Source of the DNA: Calothrix sp. HK-06
GTDB lineage: Bacteria > Cyanobacteriota > Cyanobacteriia > Cyanobacteriales > Nostocaceae
Length of the DNA: 64,000 nucleotides
Direction of reading: 5' to 3'
NCBI RefSeq assembly: GCF_001904745.1
Contig: NZ_MRCD01000033.1
Span: forward strand, 17,743-81,742
Positions 17,852-25,869 of the stretch are shown here, one piece after another. Under the pieces are notes generated by a model that was not told where the DNA came from, ran no database searches, and worked only from the letters and a program-made list of their open reading frames with translations. Numbering within the stretch: the stretch's first letter is position 1; each line of letters starts with the position of its first letter. Position numbers and translations under genes: made by a program.

Positions 17852-20815
17852 CTAATGATTTCCCAGCTTTGCTTTGACTGCACTACCAATGCGGGCTGTT
17901 TTTAGCTGGGCTTTGAAGTAGCTTTGCCAATAGTCACAATCTGCAGGGTGAGCAAAATACCGCTCCATCACAGTGTCAACCTCGGCAAGTTGTTGTGCAG
18001 AGGGTGTGCCGCCAGCGTCCACTACATCCCAACAGGCGGCAACTTTTTGCCCAATAGCAGTTGTGGCTTGCTTTGCTAGTCCGGTTGCCAGAGGTGCGAG
18101 GTAGGTGGATATGTGGTTGTGTCCATGTTCATCATCACCATGAGCATGATCCTCATCTTTATGATCGTGGTCAAGTCCTTCATCCGGATTGTCAGCTTTA
18201 CCATCTTTGACTGGATTCTTAATGTCGTCATGGTCTTTGGCAATTTCTGTATGGCTTGGTGGTGTATAACTCTTTGGTGCAATTCCCTCTATAGGATTGC
18301 CGTTTTCATCATATAAGTCACTGACACCTCCTAATTTGCCAGGTGTGCCTGTACCGGACTCTTTCTTCTTTTTCTGAATGTTAGTTTCTTCACGGATTTT
18401 TGCGATCACCTTATTAATCTTGGCGACGATTTTGGTGACTGCTACATTCCAAGCTGCACCTAGAGTGTCTTCCAGAAGTTTATTCACTTCCTCTTCTAGG
18501 CTTTCGATTGCAGCAGCAACCTTGTCACCAATTACCGGAATCTTTTTGGCAGCTGTCTTAATTAACTTCAAAGGGTTATTTTCGTAAGCCCACTGATATG
18601 CTGTTCGTAGGATATGGCTCTTACCCTCGAATGCCTTGGCAGCCGCTTCCAATTGCGTGTTAATATTGCGAATGCCCTCAGCCAAACTATCGGTTGTCCC
18701 CTTAATTTCACCTGCGGCAGTTTGGCCTGCTCCTTCCAATGCTTTCTTTTCGCTATCGAAATAGTCCTTATCACCGCCCAATTTCTCGTTGGCCTTATTG
18801 AGCAGATCCAACATCCCAGAACCAAAGGAAGCCCCTTTCTCGACTGCACTAGCACCCAGATCACCTGCTTTTTCAGCAATTGTGGCGGCAGTAGGTGCTA
18901 GGGCTGAGATGGTAGGAATTGCTTTAGTAATTAATGAACTGACCTTCTTTCCTAAAGCCGAGAAATCCGTTGGATTCGTATCATCCATTTCCATATAGTC
19001 GAGACAAGCCATGATCATTTCGCTAGGGCCTTTCTTCGATTTGTCAAAGGGATTCATTTCCTTAACCTTATCAGCCACTTCTTCCAGAACGCTGGCAGCC
19101 GTATCTGTGAGATTGAAGGAGCCTGTGGTCATCACTTCCCGCACTTCTTTGTTACCACTCTTACTAATAGCATTGGGATTCACCAAGTTTTTTGTCTCAG
19201 GGCTACCATCGGGTTTATTAGCATGAATTTGCGTATTTAAAACCTGATCTTTACTCAGTGTTTCGATCTTTTTGTTGCCCTTACCATCGTCCTCAACAAC
19301 AACTTCCAAGCCCCCTTCCCGGATCAAAATATTGATGCCAATTTCACAAAAATTGGAGTGAGCGTAAAAGTCTTGCATGGTGTGAATACCACTAGAGAAT
19401 TCGCGTGGTCCCAGCCCATCTTCCTTTTTCCGTCCCAAATTGGCTGATTGACGCAGCTTACCAGTTAACCATTTCTTACTCGTGTTCATGTAGCGTGGGA
19501 TGGCGCTTTCATCTACTTGGAAAGCTTTGGCATCCTGGGGATTCATAATCTTGCCTTTGGTGTCGGTCGCTGCATATCGGCGATCAACGTTGGCATAGCC
19601 TTTATCACTACCCATCTCGGTACCCTTGAGCTTGCTAGTTATACCAACATCGGGATTAGTCGGATTGGTAAAGTCATTTTGGGGATTTGCTTGATCAACC
19701 TGGTTGAAAACGTCGCTGCCACGCAAATCAGTGGGGTTATCAATGTGTTCAACAGGATCGTATGTTCCAAATTCTGTGGGATTAAGTCCGCGCCCAAATT
19801 CTTTAATTGCCAGAATGTTGAGAATGGGCATGATCCCTTCTGCGGTGAGCAATGCAACTGTTCCGGGGGTCAGAGCTTGAGACATATCCCGTTCCCAGTT
19901 ACCCATGCGTCCCTTGCGGGCCTCGTCTGCATTCAACCCCATCGTATGAAGTGCCTCTTCCGTCATCCCAGCATGACCTGTGCCCCCCTTGTAATGCCCA
20001 ACACCTTTGTCATCCTTGGTTATCTCAGTAGTACCCTGAGCAAATCGCATGATTTTTGTGGGTGCAGCTGTGATAGGCATCAGCTTGGGTTGGACTGTGC
20101 CCGTTTGCTGCACTACATGCGTTAACTCATGCGCTGTCAACTCATTATTTCCTGGTAATTTCCCCGCTCCAAAGTAAATATCACTACCATAGGTAAAAGC
20201 TTGAGCATTCAAATCACGATTCATCTGAACTGCCGCACTATCAGTATGTACACGCACCTGACTAAAATCAACGCCAAAGCGCGGCTCCATAAACCCTCGA
20301 ACTTCATCCCCTAAAGCACTACCAGTGCCGTTAGTTTCATTTAACTGACTTTCTAAATTACTACTTGCCTGGAAGCTGCTATCTACTGTTTGTAGTCGTG
20401 ATGGTTTCCTTTGCAATGATTCTTCTAATGCTCCTTCCAAATAAATTGGTTGAGAACTTTCAGGTAAACTCATACGCATCATCTGTTGGGCTACTTGGTC
20501 AGCTTCGTGTTCGTACAAATCTCCTGGTTTACTTACAGAAAGTCTCCCTTGAGGACGCAATGAAATTTTACTAATGTTGTGACCAACAGACTTTTCTAGA
20601 ATTACTTCTGGCTCCATAAATTGCTCACTTGCTGACTGTGCCTCTTGAATTTTGGATGATATTTCAGGCACAGCTTGAGGTGAAGCAGTATTTATTGGTG
20701 GACTGAGGCTGTTTGTTGGAGAAGCCAGGGTAGGACTGTTTGGTGAGGTAAGCGATAGATTTGTAACAATCGATGTATCTGCTTTGTTACGCTGTATCTT
20801 AGTACGATCGCTCAT
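17852..20815 (-). CDS. eCIS effector: DUF4157 domain with Het-C-like domain and His-rich tail
   Basis: A 987-residue putative effector. It opens with MSDRTKIQRNKA, like the annexin effector. Residues about 78-240 are a complete DUF4157 domain: ISKISLRPQGRLSVS, FGVDFSQVRVHTD and the zinc-protease-like AHELTHVVQQTG (HELTH at about 229-233). DUF4157 marks cargo of contractile injection systems. Residues about 270-520 look like a Het-C domain: GHAGMTEEALHTMGL, GNWERDMSQAL and IHTMQDFYAHSNFCEIG; Het-C proteins are linked to phospholipase-like folds and cell killing. A helical region follows, then a His/Asp-rich stretch (DHDHKDEDHAHGDDEHGHNH) that may bind metal. No immunity gene is obvious. The gene is richer in GC than its neighbours and lacks GGCGCC, suggesting transfer. 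Confidence 0.85.
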   Translation of the reverse strand: MSDRTKIQRNKADTSIVTNLSLTSPNSPTLASPTNSLSPPINTASPQAVPEISSKIQEAQSASEQFMEPEVILEKSVGHNISKISLRPQGRLSVSKPGDLYEHEADQVAQQMMRMSLPESSQPIYLEGALEESLQRKPSRLQTVDSSFQASSNLESQLNETNGTGSALGDEVRGFMEPRFGVDFSQVRVHTDSAAVQMNRDLNAQAFTYGSDIYFGAGKLPGNNELTAHELTHVVQQTGTVQPKLMPITAAPTKIMRFAQGTTEITKDDKGVGHYKGGTGHAGMTEEALHTMGLNADEARKGRMGNWERDMSQALTPGTVALLTAEGIMPILNILAIKEFGRGLNPTEFGTYDPVEHIDNPTDLRGSDVFNQVDQANPQNDFTNPTNPDVGITSKLKGTEMGSDKGYANVDRRYAATDTKGKIMNPQDAKAFQVDESAIPRYMNTSKKWLTGKLRQSANLGRKKEDGLGPREFSSGIHTMQDFYAHSNFCEIGINILIREGGLEVVVEDDGKGNKKIETLSKDQVLNTQIHANKPDGSPETKNLVNPNAISKSGNKEVREVMTTGSFNLTDTAASVLEEVADKVKEMNPFDKSKKGPSEMIMACLDYMEMDDTNPTDFSALGKKVSSLITKAIPTISALAPTAATIAEKAGDLGASAVEKGASFGSGMLDLLNKANEKLGGDKDYFDSEKKALEGAGQTAAGEIKGTTDSLAEGIRNINTQLEAAAKAFEGKSHILRTAYQWAYENNPLKLIKTAAKKIPVIGDKVAAAIESLEEEVNKLLEDTLGAAWNVAVTKIVAKINKVIAKIREETNIQKKKKESGTGTPGKLGGVSDLYDENGNPIEGIAPKSYTPPSHTEIAKDHDDIKNPVKDGKADNPDEGLDHDHKDEDHAHGDDEHGHNHISTYLAPLATGLAKQATTAIGQKVAACWDVVDAGGTPSAQQLAEVDTVMERYFAHPADCDYWQSYFKAQLKTARIGSAVKAKLGNH

Positions 20816-20858
20816 TTACCCCGTTCCTTTTTTTGTTAGAGTCCCGCTTCTGTTAAGA

Positions 20859-20901
20859 ATTCTACAACTGGCTCAAGCACCCATACCTCGACAAAAGTCT
20901 A
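20859..20901 (-). promoter_or_regulatory. Shared effector promoter element, copy 2
   Basis: On the minus strand: TAGACTTTTGTCG, 19 bases, AGTTGTAGAAT, then 43 bases to the Het-C effector ATG. It matches the element before the annexin effector with one difference in each block and the same spacing. Confidence 0.5.
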
Positions 20902-21111
20902 TAATTTGCCCAAATGTGAATTTTGAATTATTAACCAATACATTTTCGTTAACAAATCGCTGCGAAAAGCCGCAATTGAGAATTTAGACGATTTACTCAT
21001 ATTTAATATTGGTATGACAGGTAGCTAAAAATGTGAGAGTATTATCAATTAAGAGCTTTAGATGGTCTATGTACAGAATGGGATGAAAGTGGACTATTAA
21101 AAATAGTGTGT

Positions 21112-21321
21112 TTATACAAGTATGGAATTATTGTTAGCAAAAAAGAATGGGCTGAAGATGGCCTCCATAGTTTCTTGCGGTGCTGGAACGTCCCCAAACT
21201 CTACAGCTTCTTCTACAATTGCTTTAAGCTCCTCTAACAAGCTTCTACCTTGGCGCGTGGCACGGACTTGAAGCTTTTCAACCACAATTGGGTCTAGGTT
21301 TTCAAGAATAATCTGTGTCAT
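21112..21321 (-). CDS. FitA-like ribbon-helix-helix antitoxin, orphan
   Basis: A 69-residue protein whose first 40 residues (MTQIILENLDPIVVEKLQVR, RQGRSLLEELKAIVEEAV) match FitA-type ribbon-helix-helix antitoxins that normally pair with a VapC/FitB PIN-domain toxin. No PIN-domain gene follows: after its stop comes the effector upstream region. The C-terminal FSPFFFANNNSILV is not family-like and may be read from fused DNA. It is probably a remnant of a toxin-antitoxin pair, or a free-standing regulator. Confidence 0.7.
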   Translation of the reverse strand: MTQIILENLDPIVVEKLQVRATRQGRSLLEELKAIVEEAVEFGDVPAPQETMEAIFSPFFFANNNSILV

Positions 21322-21366
21322 TGATTCTTTTTGTTATGAAAATAACTCCATTACAAATACATTATC

Positions 21367-23463
21367 TCACATCCATCCGCCAACCTCCGCCTCCGTCAAA
21401 GCCTTCTCCAACTTTGCATACTCGCTTTGAGCCGCACGCAATAAATGTTTCATCTGCACTGCTTCCCCAGCATCTGCTGCTAGAAACGCTGCATTCAAAG
21501 CAATGTTACGAATATTACCTCCTGCTACATTCAACCGCGCGAGTTGAGTAGCATCTAAATCTTTTGTAGGAGTATCACTTGGAAAAATTCGGCGCCATAT
21601 TTCCGCTCTTTGCACAGTATCAGGAAACGGAAACTGCACTACAAATCTTATTCTTCGCAGAAAAGCAGTATCAATTGAACTCTTTAAATTAGTAGTTAAA
21701 ATTGCCAAGCCAGGGTAACATTCCATACGCTGCAATAAGTAGCTAACTTCAATATTGGCGTATCTATCTCGCGCGTCTTTCACCTCGCTTCTTTTACCAA
21801 ACAAAGCATCAGCCTCATCAAATAGCAAAATTACTCCGCCTTGTTCGGCAGCATCAAATACTTGTCGCAAATTTTTCTCTGTTTCACCAATATATTTACT
21901 GACTACCGACGATAAATCAATTCGATATAAATCCAACTGTAATGTATTTGCTAACACTTCCGCCGCTAAAGTTTTACCCGTACCACTGGCGCCTGCAAAC
22001 AAAGCGCTAATTCCCAAACCACGCGCGCTTTTACCACCAAATCCCCATGTTTCGTATACTTTACTTCGTTGCCGTACATGTGCTGCTACGTCAATTAAAA
22101 TTTGTTTTTGTCCCTCTGGTAATACTAAATCTTCCCAACTGGCGCCTGGTTCAATACGTTGTGCTAACTCATCTAAACGTGGACGAGCTTGAACTCGACA
22201 GGCATCCCAAAGGATATTACCTAACTCCCTAACCCCCTTCTCTAACAGGGAAGAGGGAAAGTTCAAAGCCTCTCCGTCTGTGGGGGAGAGGTTTGGAGAG
22301 GGGTTCTGACTTAAATACTCAGTAGCTTCAGCACAAGCCGCGCGAATCGTTGCTGCACTCAAGTTAAACTGATTTACTAGAGTTTTCACTTCTCCATTAA
22401 GTTGAGGCGCCAGTTCTGCAAGGGTTTCTTGCCAAACAGTTTTTTGCTCGTCAGAAGTTGGTTTGTGTACCTCAAAGCGTATTGCTGCACGTTGGGATAC
22501 GCGCATTCCTTCCCGACTACTAACTATCAAAATTCCATTGATACGTTCGATGAAATGGCTAATAGCATTTACTCGTGCTGTATCGCTCATATCTATTTCA
22601 TCACAGTCCAGCAACAGCGCACTTCCACTTAAAATAATTTCACGACTCCACAGCCTAATTAAATTATCTAGTTCGTTAGGTATAGTCGGAACCACGCGCG
22701 CAGCCATAACGCTAGTATTCAAACCGAGAATTTGCGATACTTTTGAGGCAATAGTGCGTTTATTAGCAGGTTCGGCGCCGCATAATTGAATAATTGGTAA
22801 TATATTAGTCTTTGAATGAGATAAAACTGCTGCGATTTTTTCAGCAAGCGCTTGTTGCGAAGGAACCAAATTCTCTACAAAATATAATGGCTCAATAATA
22901 CCAACCAACCGTTCGTCCAAATACTGCGTACCCGTTAAGTAATGTAAAATTCTCTCGTCAATTCTTAATAGACTTAAAGTCAAAGCTTGTCCATCGCCAA
23001 TTTGAATTAATCGCCAGCGACGTAAAGCTGAATTAGGTGTAATAGCATCCCAATGAGGATTTTCTAAAGCGGCTAAAGCAAGGCTAAAGGTGGGGTAAGC
23101 TCGTTGTGTATCACCGTTAGCTGTAGCACATAACCTCACAAAATCACCACTAAATTCTATTCCAGCACATAGCAGTAAGACATCTCGCTCAAACGTTGAC
23201 AAGCCAAACATTTTGCATATCCGCTCTAAAGCTGATAATGATGGCATTGCGGCGCCTGCTTTTTGTAAAGTTTGTATCCGTACTTTTTGCTCGGCTTGTC
23301 GTTCGGGTAAATCTAGTTTAGCTATGTAATTTTCCAAGGCGCCACGCACTACTGCTAAAGCTGCTAATAAATATTCGTGGTTAGCATCGAACCAATTTTG
23401 ATGAGTTGTAGAGTTCATGGAATTGTTACCTGTAGCGAATCTCTCATAGAGCAAATCAGGCAT
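21367..23463 (-). CDS. eCIS AAA+ ATPase (Afp15-type)
   Basis: A 698-residue ATPase found in nearly all eCIS loci, thought to help assemble or load the particle. The N-terminal 380 residues are a helical/winged domain with a degenerate first ATPase-like module. The active AAA+ module has Walker A GASGTGKT (about 491), Walker B ILLFDEADALFG (about 544) and arginine finger region AFLRRIRFVVQFPFPD. Residues about 385-414 (NPSPNLSPTDGE, FPSSLLEKGVRELG) are the translation of a palindromic repeat inserted in frame between the two halves. The original start is probably the internal ATG of MNSTTHQNW at 23418; the 15 residues before it lie in DNA brought in with the yefM-yoeB insertion. Confidence 0.88.
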   Translation of the reverse strand: MPDLLYERFATGNNSMNSTTHQNWFDANHEYLLAALAVVRGALENYIAKLDLPERQAEQKVRIQTLQKAGAAMPSLSALERICKMFGLSTFERDVLLLCAGIEFSGDFVRLCATANGDTQRAYPTFSLALAALENPHWDAITPNSALRRWRLIQIGDGQALTLSLLRIDERILHYLTGTQYLDERLVGIIEPLYFVENLVPSQQALAEKIAAVLSHSKTNILPIIQLCGAEPANKRTIASKVSQILGLNTSVMAARVVPTIPNELDNLIRLWSREIILSGSALLLDCDEIDMSDTARVNAISHFIERINGILIVSSREGMRVSQRAAIRFEVHKPTSDEQKTVWQETLAELAPQLNGEVKTLVNQFNLSAATIRAACAEATEYLSQNPSPNLSPTDGEALNFPSSLLEKGVRELGNILWDACRVQARPRLDELAQRIEPGASWEDLVLPEGQKQILIDVAAHVRQRSKVYETWGFGGKSARGLGISALFAGASGTGKTLAAEVLANTLQLDLYRIDLSSVVSKYIGETEKNLRQVFDAAEQGGVILLFDEADALFGKRSEVKDARDRYANIEVSYLLQRMECYPGLAILTTNLKSSIDTAFLRRIRFVVQFPFPDTVQRAEIWRRIFPSDTPTKDLDATQLARLNVAGGNIRNIALNAAFLAADAGEAVQMKHLLRAAQSEYAKLEKALTEAEVGGWM
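22222..22312. repeat. Palindromic repeat inserted in frame in the AAA+ gene
   Basis: A repeat of the same family as 2864-2955: CCTAACCCCCTTCTCTAACAGG, then CCTCTCC and GGAGAGG arms. Together it adds about 30 codons between the N-terminal and ATPase halves without breaking the frame. The upper limit of the insert is judged from composition and family likeness. Confidence 0.75.
23404..23438. repeat. Direct repeat 1 flanking the yefM-yoeB insertion
   Basis: A 35-base segment that recurs at 24232-24266 with two mismatches. It covers the ATG of MNSTTHQNW in the AAA+ gene. In the other copy the same bases contain the stop codon of the DUF4255 gene. Confidence 0.85.
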
Positions 23464-23547
23464 AGTAAATTTTAGAGCTAATTAATCTTTGAGAGTTATC
23501 GACTTAAGTTGAAAATTACGCAGTCAGGCAGAATAGAATATAATGAA

Positions 23548-23565
23548 TGTACGTAAACACGTACA
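23548..23565. promoter_or_regulatory. Operator palindrome of yefM-yoeB
   Basis: TGTACGT-AAAC-ACGTACA is a perfect inverted repeat just downstream of a TATAAT box (23539-23544) and eight bases before ATG 23573. YefM/Phd antitoxins are known to bind palindromes with TGTACA-like cores, so this is the likely autoregulatory operator. It also argues that translation starts at 23573 and not at the ATG at 23543. Confidence 0.75.
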
Positions 23566-23572
23566 TAAACTA

Positions 23573-23878
23573 ATGCTACCCTACGAAATTACATCTCCAA
23601 CGGATGCTAGGAATGATTTTTTTAAGCTTTTAGATAAAGTGACAGAAAATCACCTTGTATATATAATTAATCGCCGTGATGGCGAAAATGTAGCCTTGAT
23701 AGCTGAGTCTGATTTGAAGAGCTTGGTTGAGACGGTCTATTTATTGCGCTCACCAAAAAATGCAAACAGGTTATTTGATGCAATAGAGGAGTCAAAAGCA
23801 GGAAAAATTAAACCTCAAACAATTACAGAGCTTCAGCAGGAGTTGGGAATTGAACAAGAAGAAAAAGAAGAAGCCTGA
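23573..23878 (+). CDS. yefM: YefM/Phd family antitoxin
   Basis: 101 residues from ATG 23573. The N-terminus EITSPTDARNDFFKLLDKV and the segment VYIINRRDGENVALIAESD, with a helix SLVETVYLLRSPKNANRLFD after it, are the YefM DNA-binding fold and dimer contacts. The charged C-terminus (ELQQELGIEQEEKEEA) should wrap the toxin. It overlaps yoeB by 29 bases. The ATG at 23543 would place the operator inside the coding sequence. The module is on the opposite strand to the eCIS genes it separates. Confidence 0.9.
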   Translation: MLPYEITSPTDARNDFFKLLDKVTENHLVYIINRRDGENVALIAESDLKSLVETVYLLRSPKNANRLFDAIEESKAGKIKPQTITELQQELGIEQEEKEEA

Positions 23879-24170
23879 AACAGAGGAGGTTAAACCAGTT
23901 ATTATTAACCGCAGTCCTGGTTTTAGTTCAAAATTCAAGGAAGATTTGGCTTGGTGGTTTAAGCAAGATTTCCAGAAAGCATCGAAGATTTTGGATTTGG
24001 TAACTGCTGTAATGCAAGATCCGTTTGAAGGTATTGGTAAGCCCGAACCATTAAAATATATTGATCCAGATATATGGTCGCGGCGAATTGATCTAGAAAA
24101 TCGGCTTATTTATCAGGTTGAAAATACTCAAATTAATTTTCTCGCCTGTCGGTATCATTACGAACAATAG
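23850..24170 (+). CDS. yoeB: YoeB/Txe family mRNA-interferase toxin
   Basis: About 106 residues from TTG 23850, which has AGGAG seven bases upstream. The family core is complete: FKEDLAWWFKQD, ILDLVTAVMQDPFEGIGKPEPLKY, WSRRIDLENRLIYQVE and the terminal CRYHYEQ with the catalytic-region His/Tyr. YoeB binds the ribosome and cuts mRNA. A Lys-rich N-terminal tail (NKKKKKKPE) precedes the core and results from the overlap with yefM. With yefM it forms a type II toxin-antitoxin module inserted between two eCIS genes. Confidence 0.9.
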   Translation: MNKKKKKKPETEEVKPVIINRSPGFSSKFKEDLAWWFKQDFQKASKILDLVTAVMQDPFEGIGKPEPLKYIDPDIWSRRIDLENRLIYQVENTQINFLACRYHYEQ

Positions 24171-24231
24171 AGATGTTTATACATCTTTAAACTTACCAAT
24201 GCACAGATGTCTCGCCTGTGCCACAAGACCA

Positions 24232-24266
24232 AGTTGTAGAGTTCATGGAATTGTTACTTGTGGCGA
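24232..24266. repeat. Direct repeat 2 flanking the yefM-yoeB insertion
   Basis: Second copy of the 35-base repeat at 23404-23438. Read on the minus strand it gives the last codons and stop of the DUF4255 gene, CAAGTAACAATTCCATGA, where the ATG of the ancestral AAA+ start overlaps the stop. Confidence 0.85.
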
Positions 24267-25475
24267 GTTGTATTCTCCGGCTGAATTTTTGTTAAGCGGA
24301 CTTTCCGCTCCGTCTACTTGCACTCTCACAAAATAAGTTCCTGCTTTGATATTTTCTACAGGAATAGTAATTGAATCAGTATCATCCTCGCGCGCTGCAA
24401 CAGCAAATGAGTATGTTTCACTCTTCTGACATGATGCTTCATTCAACAGTAAAACTAATTGTTGTTGCTTGCCAACTTTAGGATTAAAGTTAACTGTAAT
24501 TTTTGCATTGCCTGTACTACTCTCAGCAGTCGCAGTAATTGTTGGATGCAATACAAAAGCTGCAATATTTGATGTAGTTTCATGATGTGGCACTCCTGGC
24601 ATGGGCATTTTTAGATGCACTACTTGCACTCCATGTATACCAGCAAATAAACCAGGAGGTAAAAGCACGCTGATTTGCGTATCTTGAAATGCTTTGGGTT
24701 CTATTAACTTTTCTATTCCTTTAATCCGAATTCTGGTTAAATTGCCTTGCAAATGTTTACCGCGAATAATTAAGGGTTTACCTGCCTCAAAAGGAGGAGT
24801 GACTTGTTCAATTACTGGCGCCAAGAAAGGGTATGCATCGGAATCTACTGTTTTTTGAGCATTACGGCTATCAATTAATACCATCGACACCTGGTAAGCT
24901 GCTGAGGGACGGTAGTGAGTTTGTAACGAAGACCAAAGTTTAGAAGTGTCTTCCATGTTAAAAAACTCTGGAGAAATTTTAATTTGCCCGATATTATCTG
25001 CTACATCACTAACAGATACAGATGTTAAAGCTTGAGATAAAACACTTGAAGTATTAACTTTTGCTGCGTTTTTTAAAGAATTTTCAATTAAATCACGACT
25101 AAAAACGGGTGTATCATGCAATAACTGCATCGTATACCCAAGTAATAGCTCTGCTTGAAAGTCTTTTGCTCCATATGCTGTAAGCAGATAATGCAAGTCG
25201 AGCGCTAAGGGTGGATTGTGAGACAATGTAAATTGTCGCGTTTGCTTGCTGCGGTATTCTGCCGATACCCAGTCAGCGCTACGATTTTGCGTCACCTGAT
25301 AAAGAAAAAGATTGATTTGCGCGCGTTCGTCAGTTCCTTGGGTAATGCGGTCGGGGGGAAGTGCGGTGACAACAACATCACCAACACTGGTAGCAATCGC
25401 ATCTTTTACTAAACTGTTTTCGATTAAGTCTTTGAGTACTGCTGTTACTGCCGCTATCGAGAGCGCATTGCTCAT
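24243..25475 (-). CDS. DUF4255 (Pvc16 N-terminal) eCIS protein
   Basis: A 410-residue protein with the DUF4255 domain at residues about 8-185 (AVTAVLKDLIENSL, RAQINLFLYQVTQN, SHNPPLALDLHYLLTAYGA, ELLLGYTMQLLHDTPVFSRD). This family corresponds to Afp16/Pvc16, the tube-terminating or cap-associated protein that sets particle ends. After a linker, residues about 210-400 contain beta-sandwich repeats of IPT/TIG type (PPFEAGKPLIIRGKHLQG). Before the TA insertion its stop codon overlapped the ATPase start (ATGA), showing that the two were translationally coupled. Confidence 0.88.
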   Translation of the reverse strand: MSNALSIAAVTAVLKDLIENSLVKDAIATSVGDVVVTALPPDRITQGTDERAQINLFLYQVTQNRSADWVSAEYRSKQTRQFTLSHNPPLALDLHYLLTAYGAKDFQAELLLGYTMQLLHDTPVFSRDLIENSLKNAAKVNTSSVLSQALTSVSVSDVADNIGQIKISPEFFNMEDTSKLWSSLQTHYRPSAAYQVSMVLIDSRNAQKTVDSDAYPFLAPVIEQVTPPFEAGKPLIIRGKHLQGNLTRIRIKGIEKLIEPKAFQDTQISVLLPPGLFAGIHGVQVVHLKMPMPGVPHHETTSNIAAFVLHPTITATAESSTGNAKITVNFNPKVGKQQQLVLLLNEASCQKSETYSFAVAAREDDTDSITIPVENIKAGTYFVRVQVDGAESPLNKNSAGEYNSPQVTIP

Positions 25476-25869
25476 CCTGATGTCTCCACGTTATTAAATC
25501 AGGTTATTCTTCACCTGAAGTTAACATTTTTCCGAAATTTAGACGTTAAGAACTGTAATTAATCATCTAGAAACCCGGTTTCTTTGTCGATAATTGTAAT
25601 AACAATAACGATTTTACGTAGAAACCGGGTTTCTTTGTTTAAAGGAACCTCTAAACTAACAACAGCATCTAAAAATATGGATTAACGGTAAATATTTACG
25701 ACGATATTGTACTGTTGCTTTCCAAATATCTCTATGATAGTGTCTAAAATGTTACATTAATTAACTCTAGACAGAAACTGGGCTTCTATTCGCTCTCAGG
25801 AGAACATAAATTTTGTATATTCAAGATTATATATAAAAATATATAGAAATATAGGATAGTAGTAGCCAA
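25476..25869. other. Intergenic region with AGAAACC hairpin
   Basis: A 394-base gap between the divergent DUF4255 and kinase genes. It contains AGAAACCCGGTTTCT at 25569-25583 and its exact reverse complement at 25620-25634, so the pair can form one long stem; a degenerate third copy is near 25771. These are common cyanobacterial dispersed repeats. Promoters for both genes should be here but I cannot fix them. Confidence 0.6.

Noticed and set aside
19517..20125. 202-codon plus-strand frame inside the Het-C effector
   Set aside because: Long only because the gene is richer in GC; antisense to a well-supported domain.
21755..22192. 145-codon plus-strand frame opposite the AAA+ module
   Set aside because: Antisense to Walker motifs; codon pattern follows the true gene.
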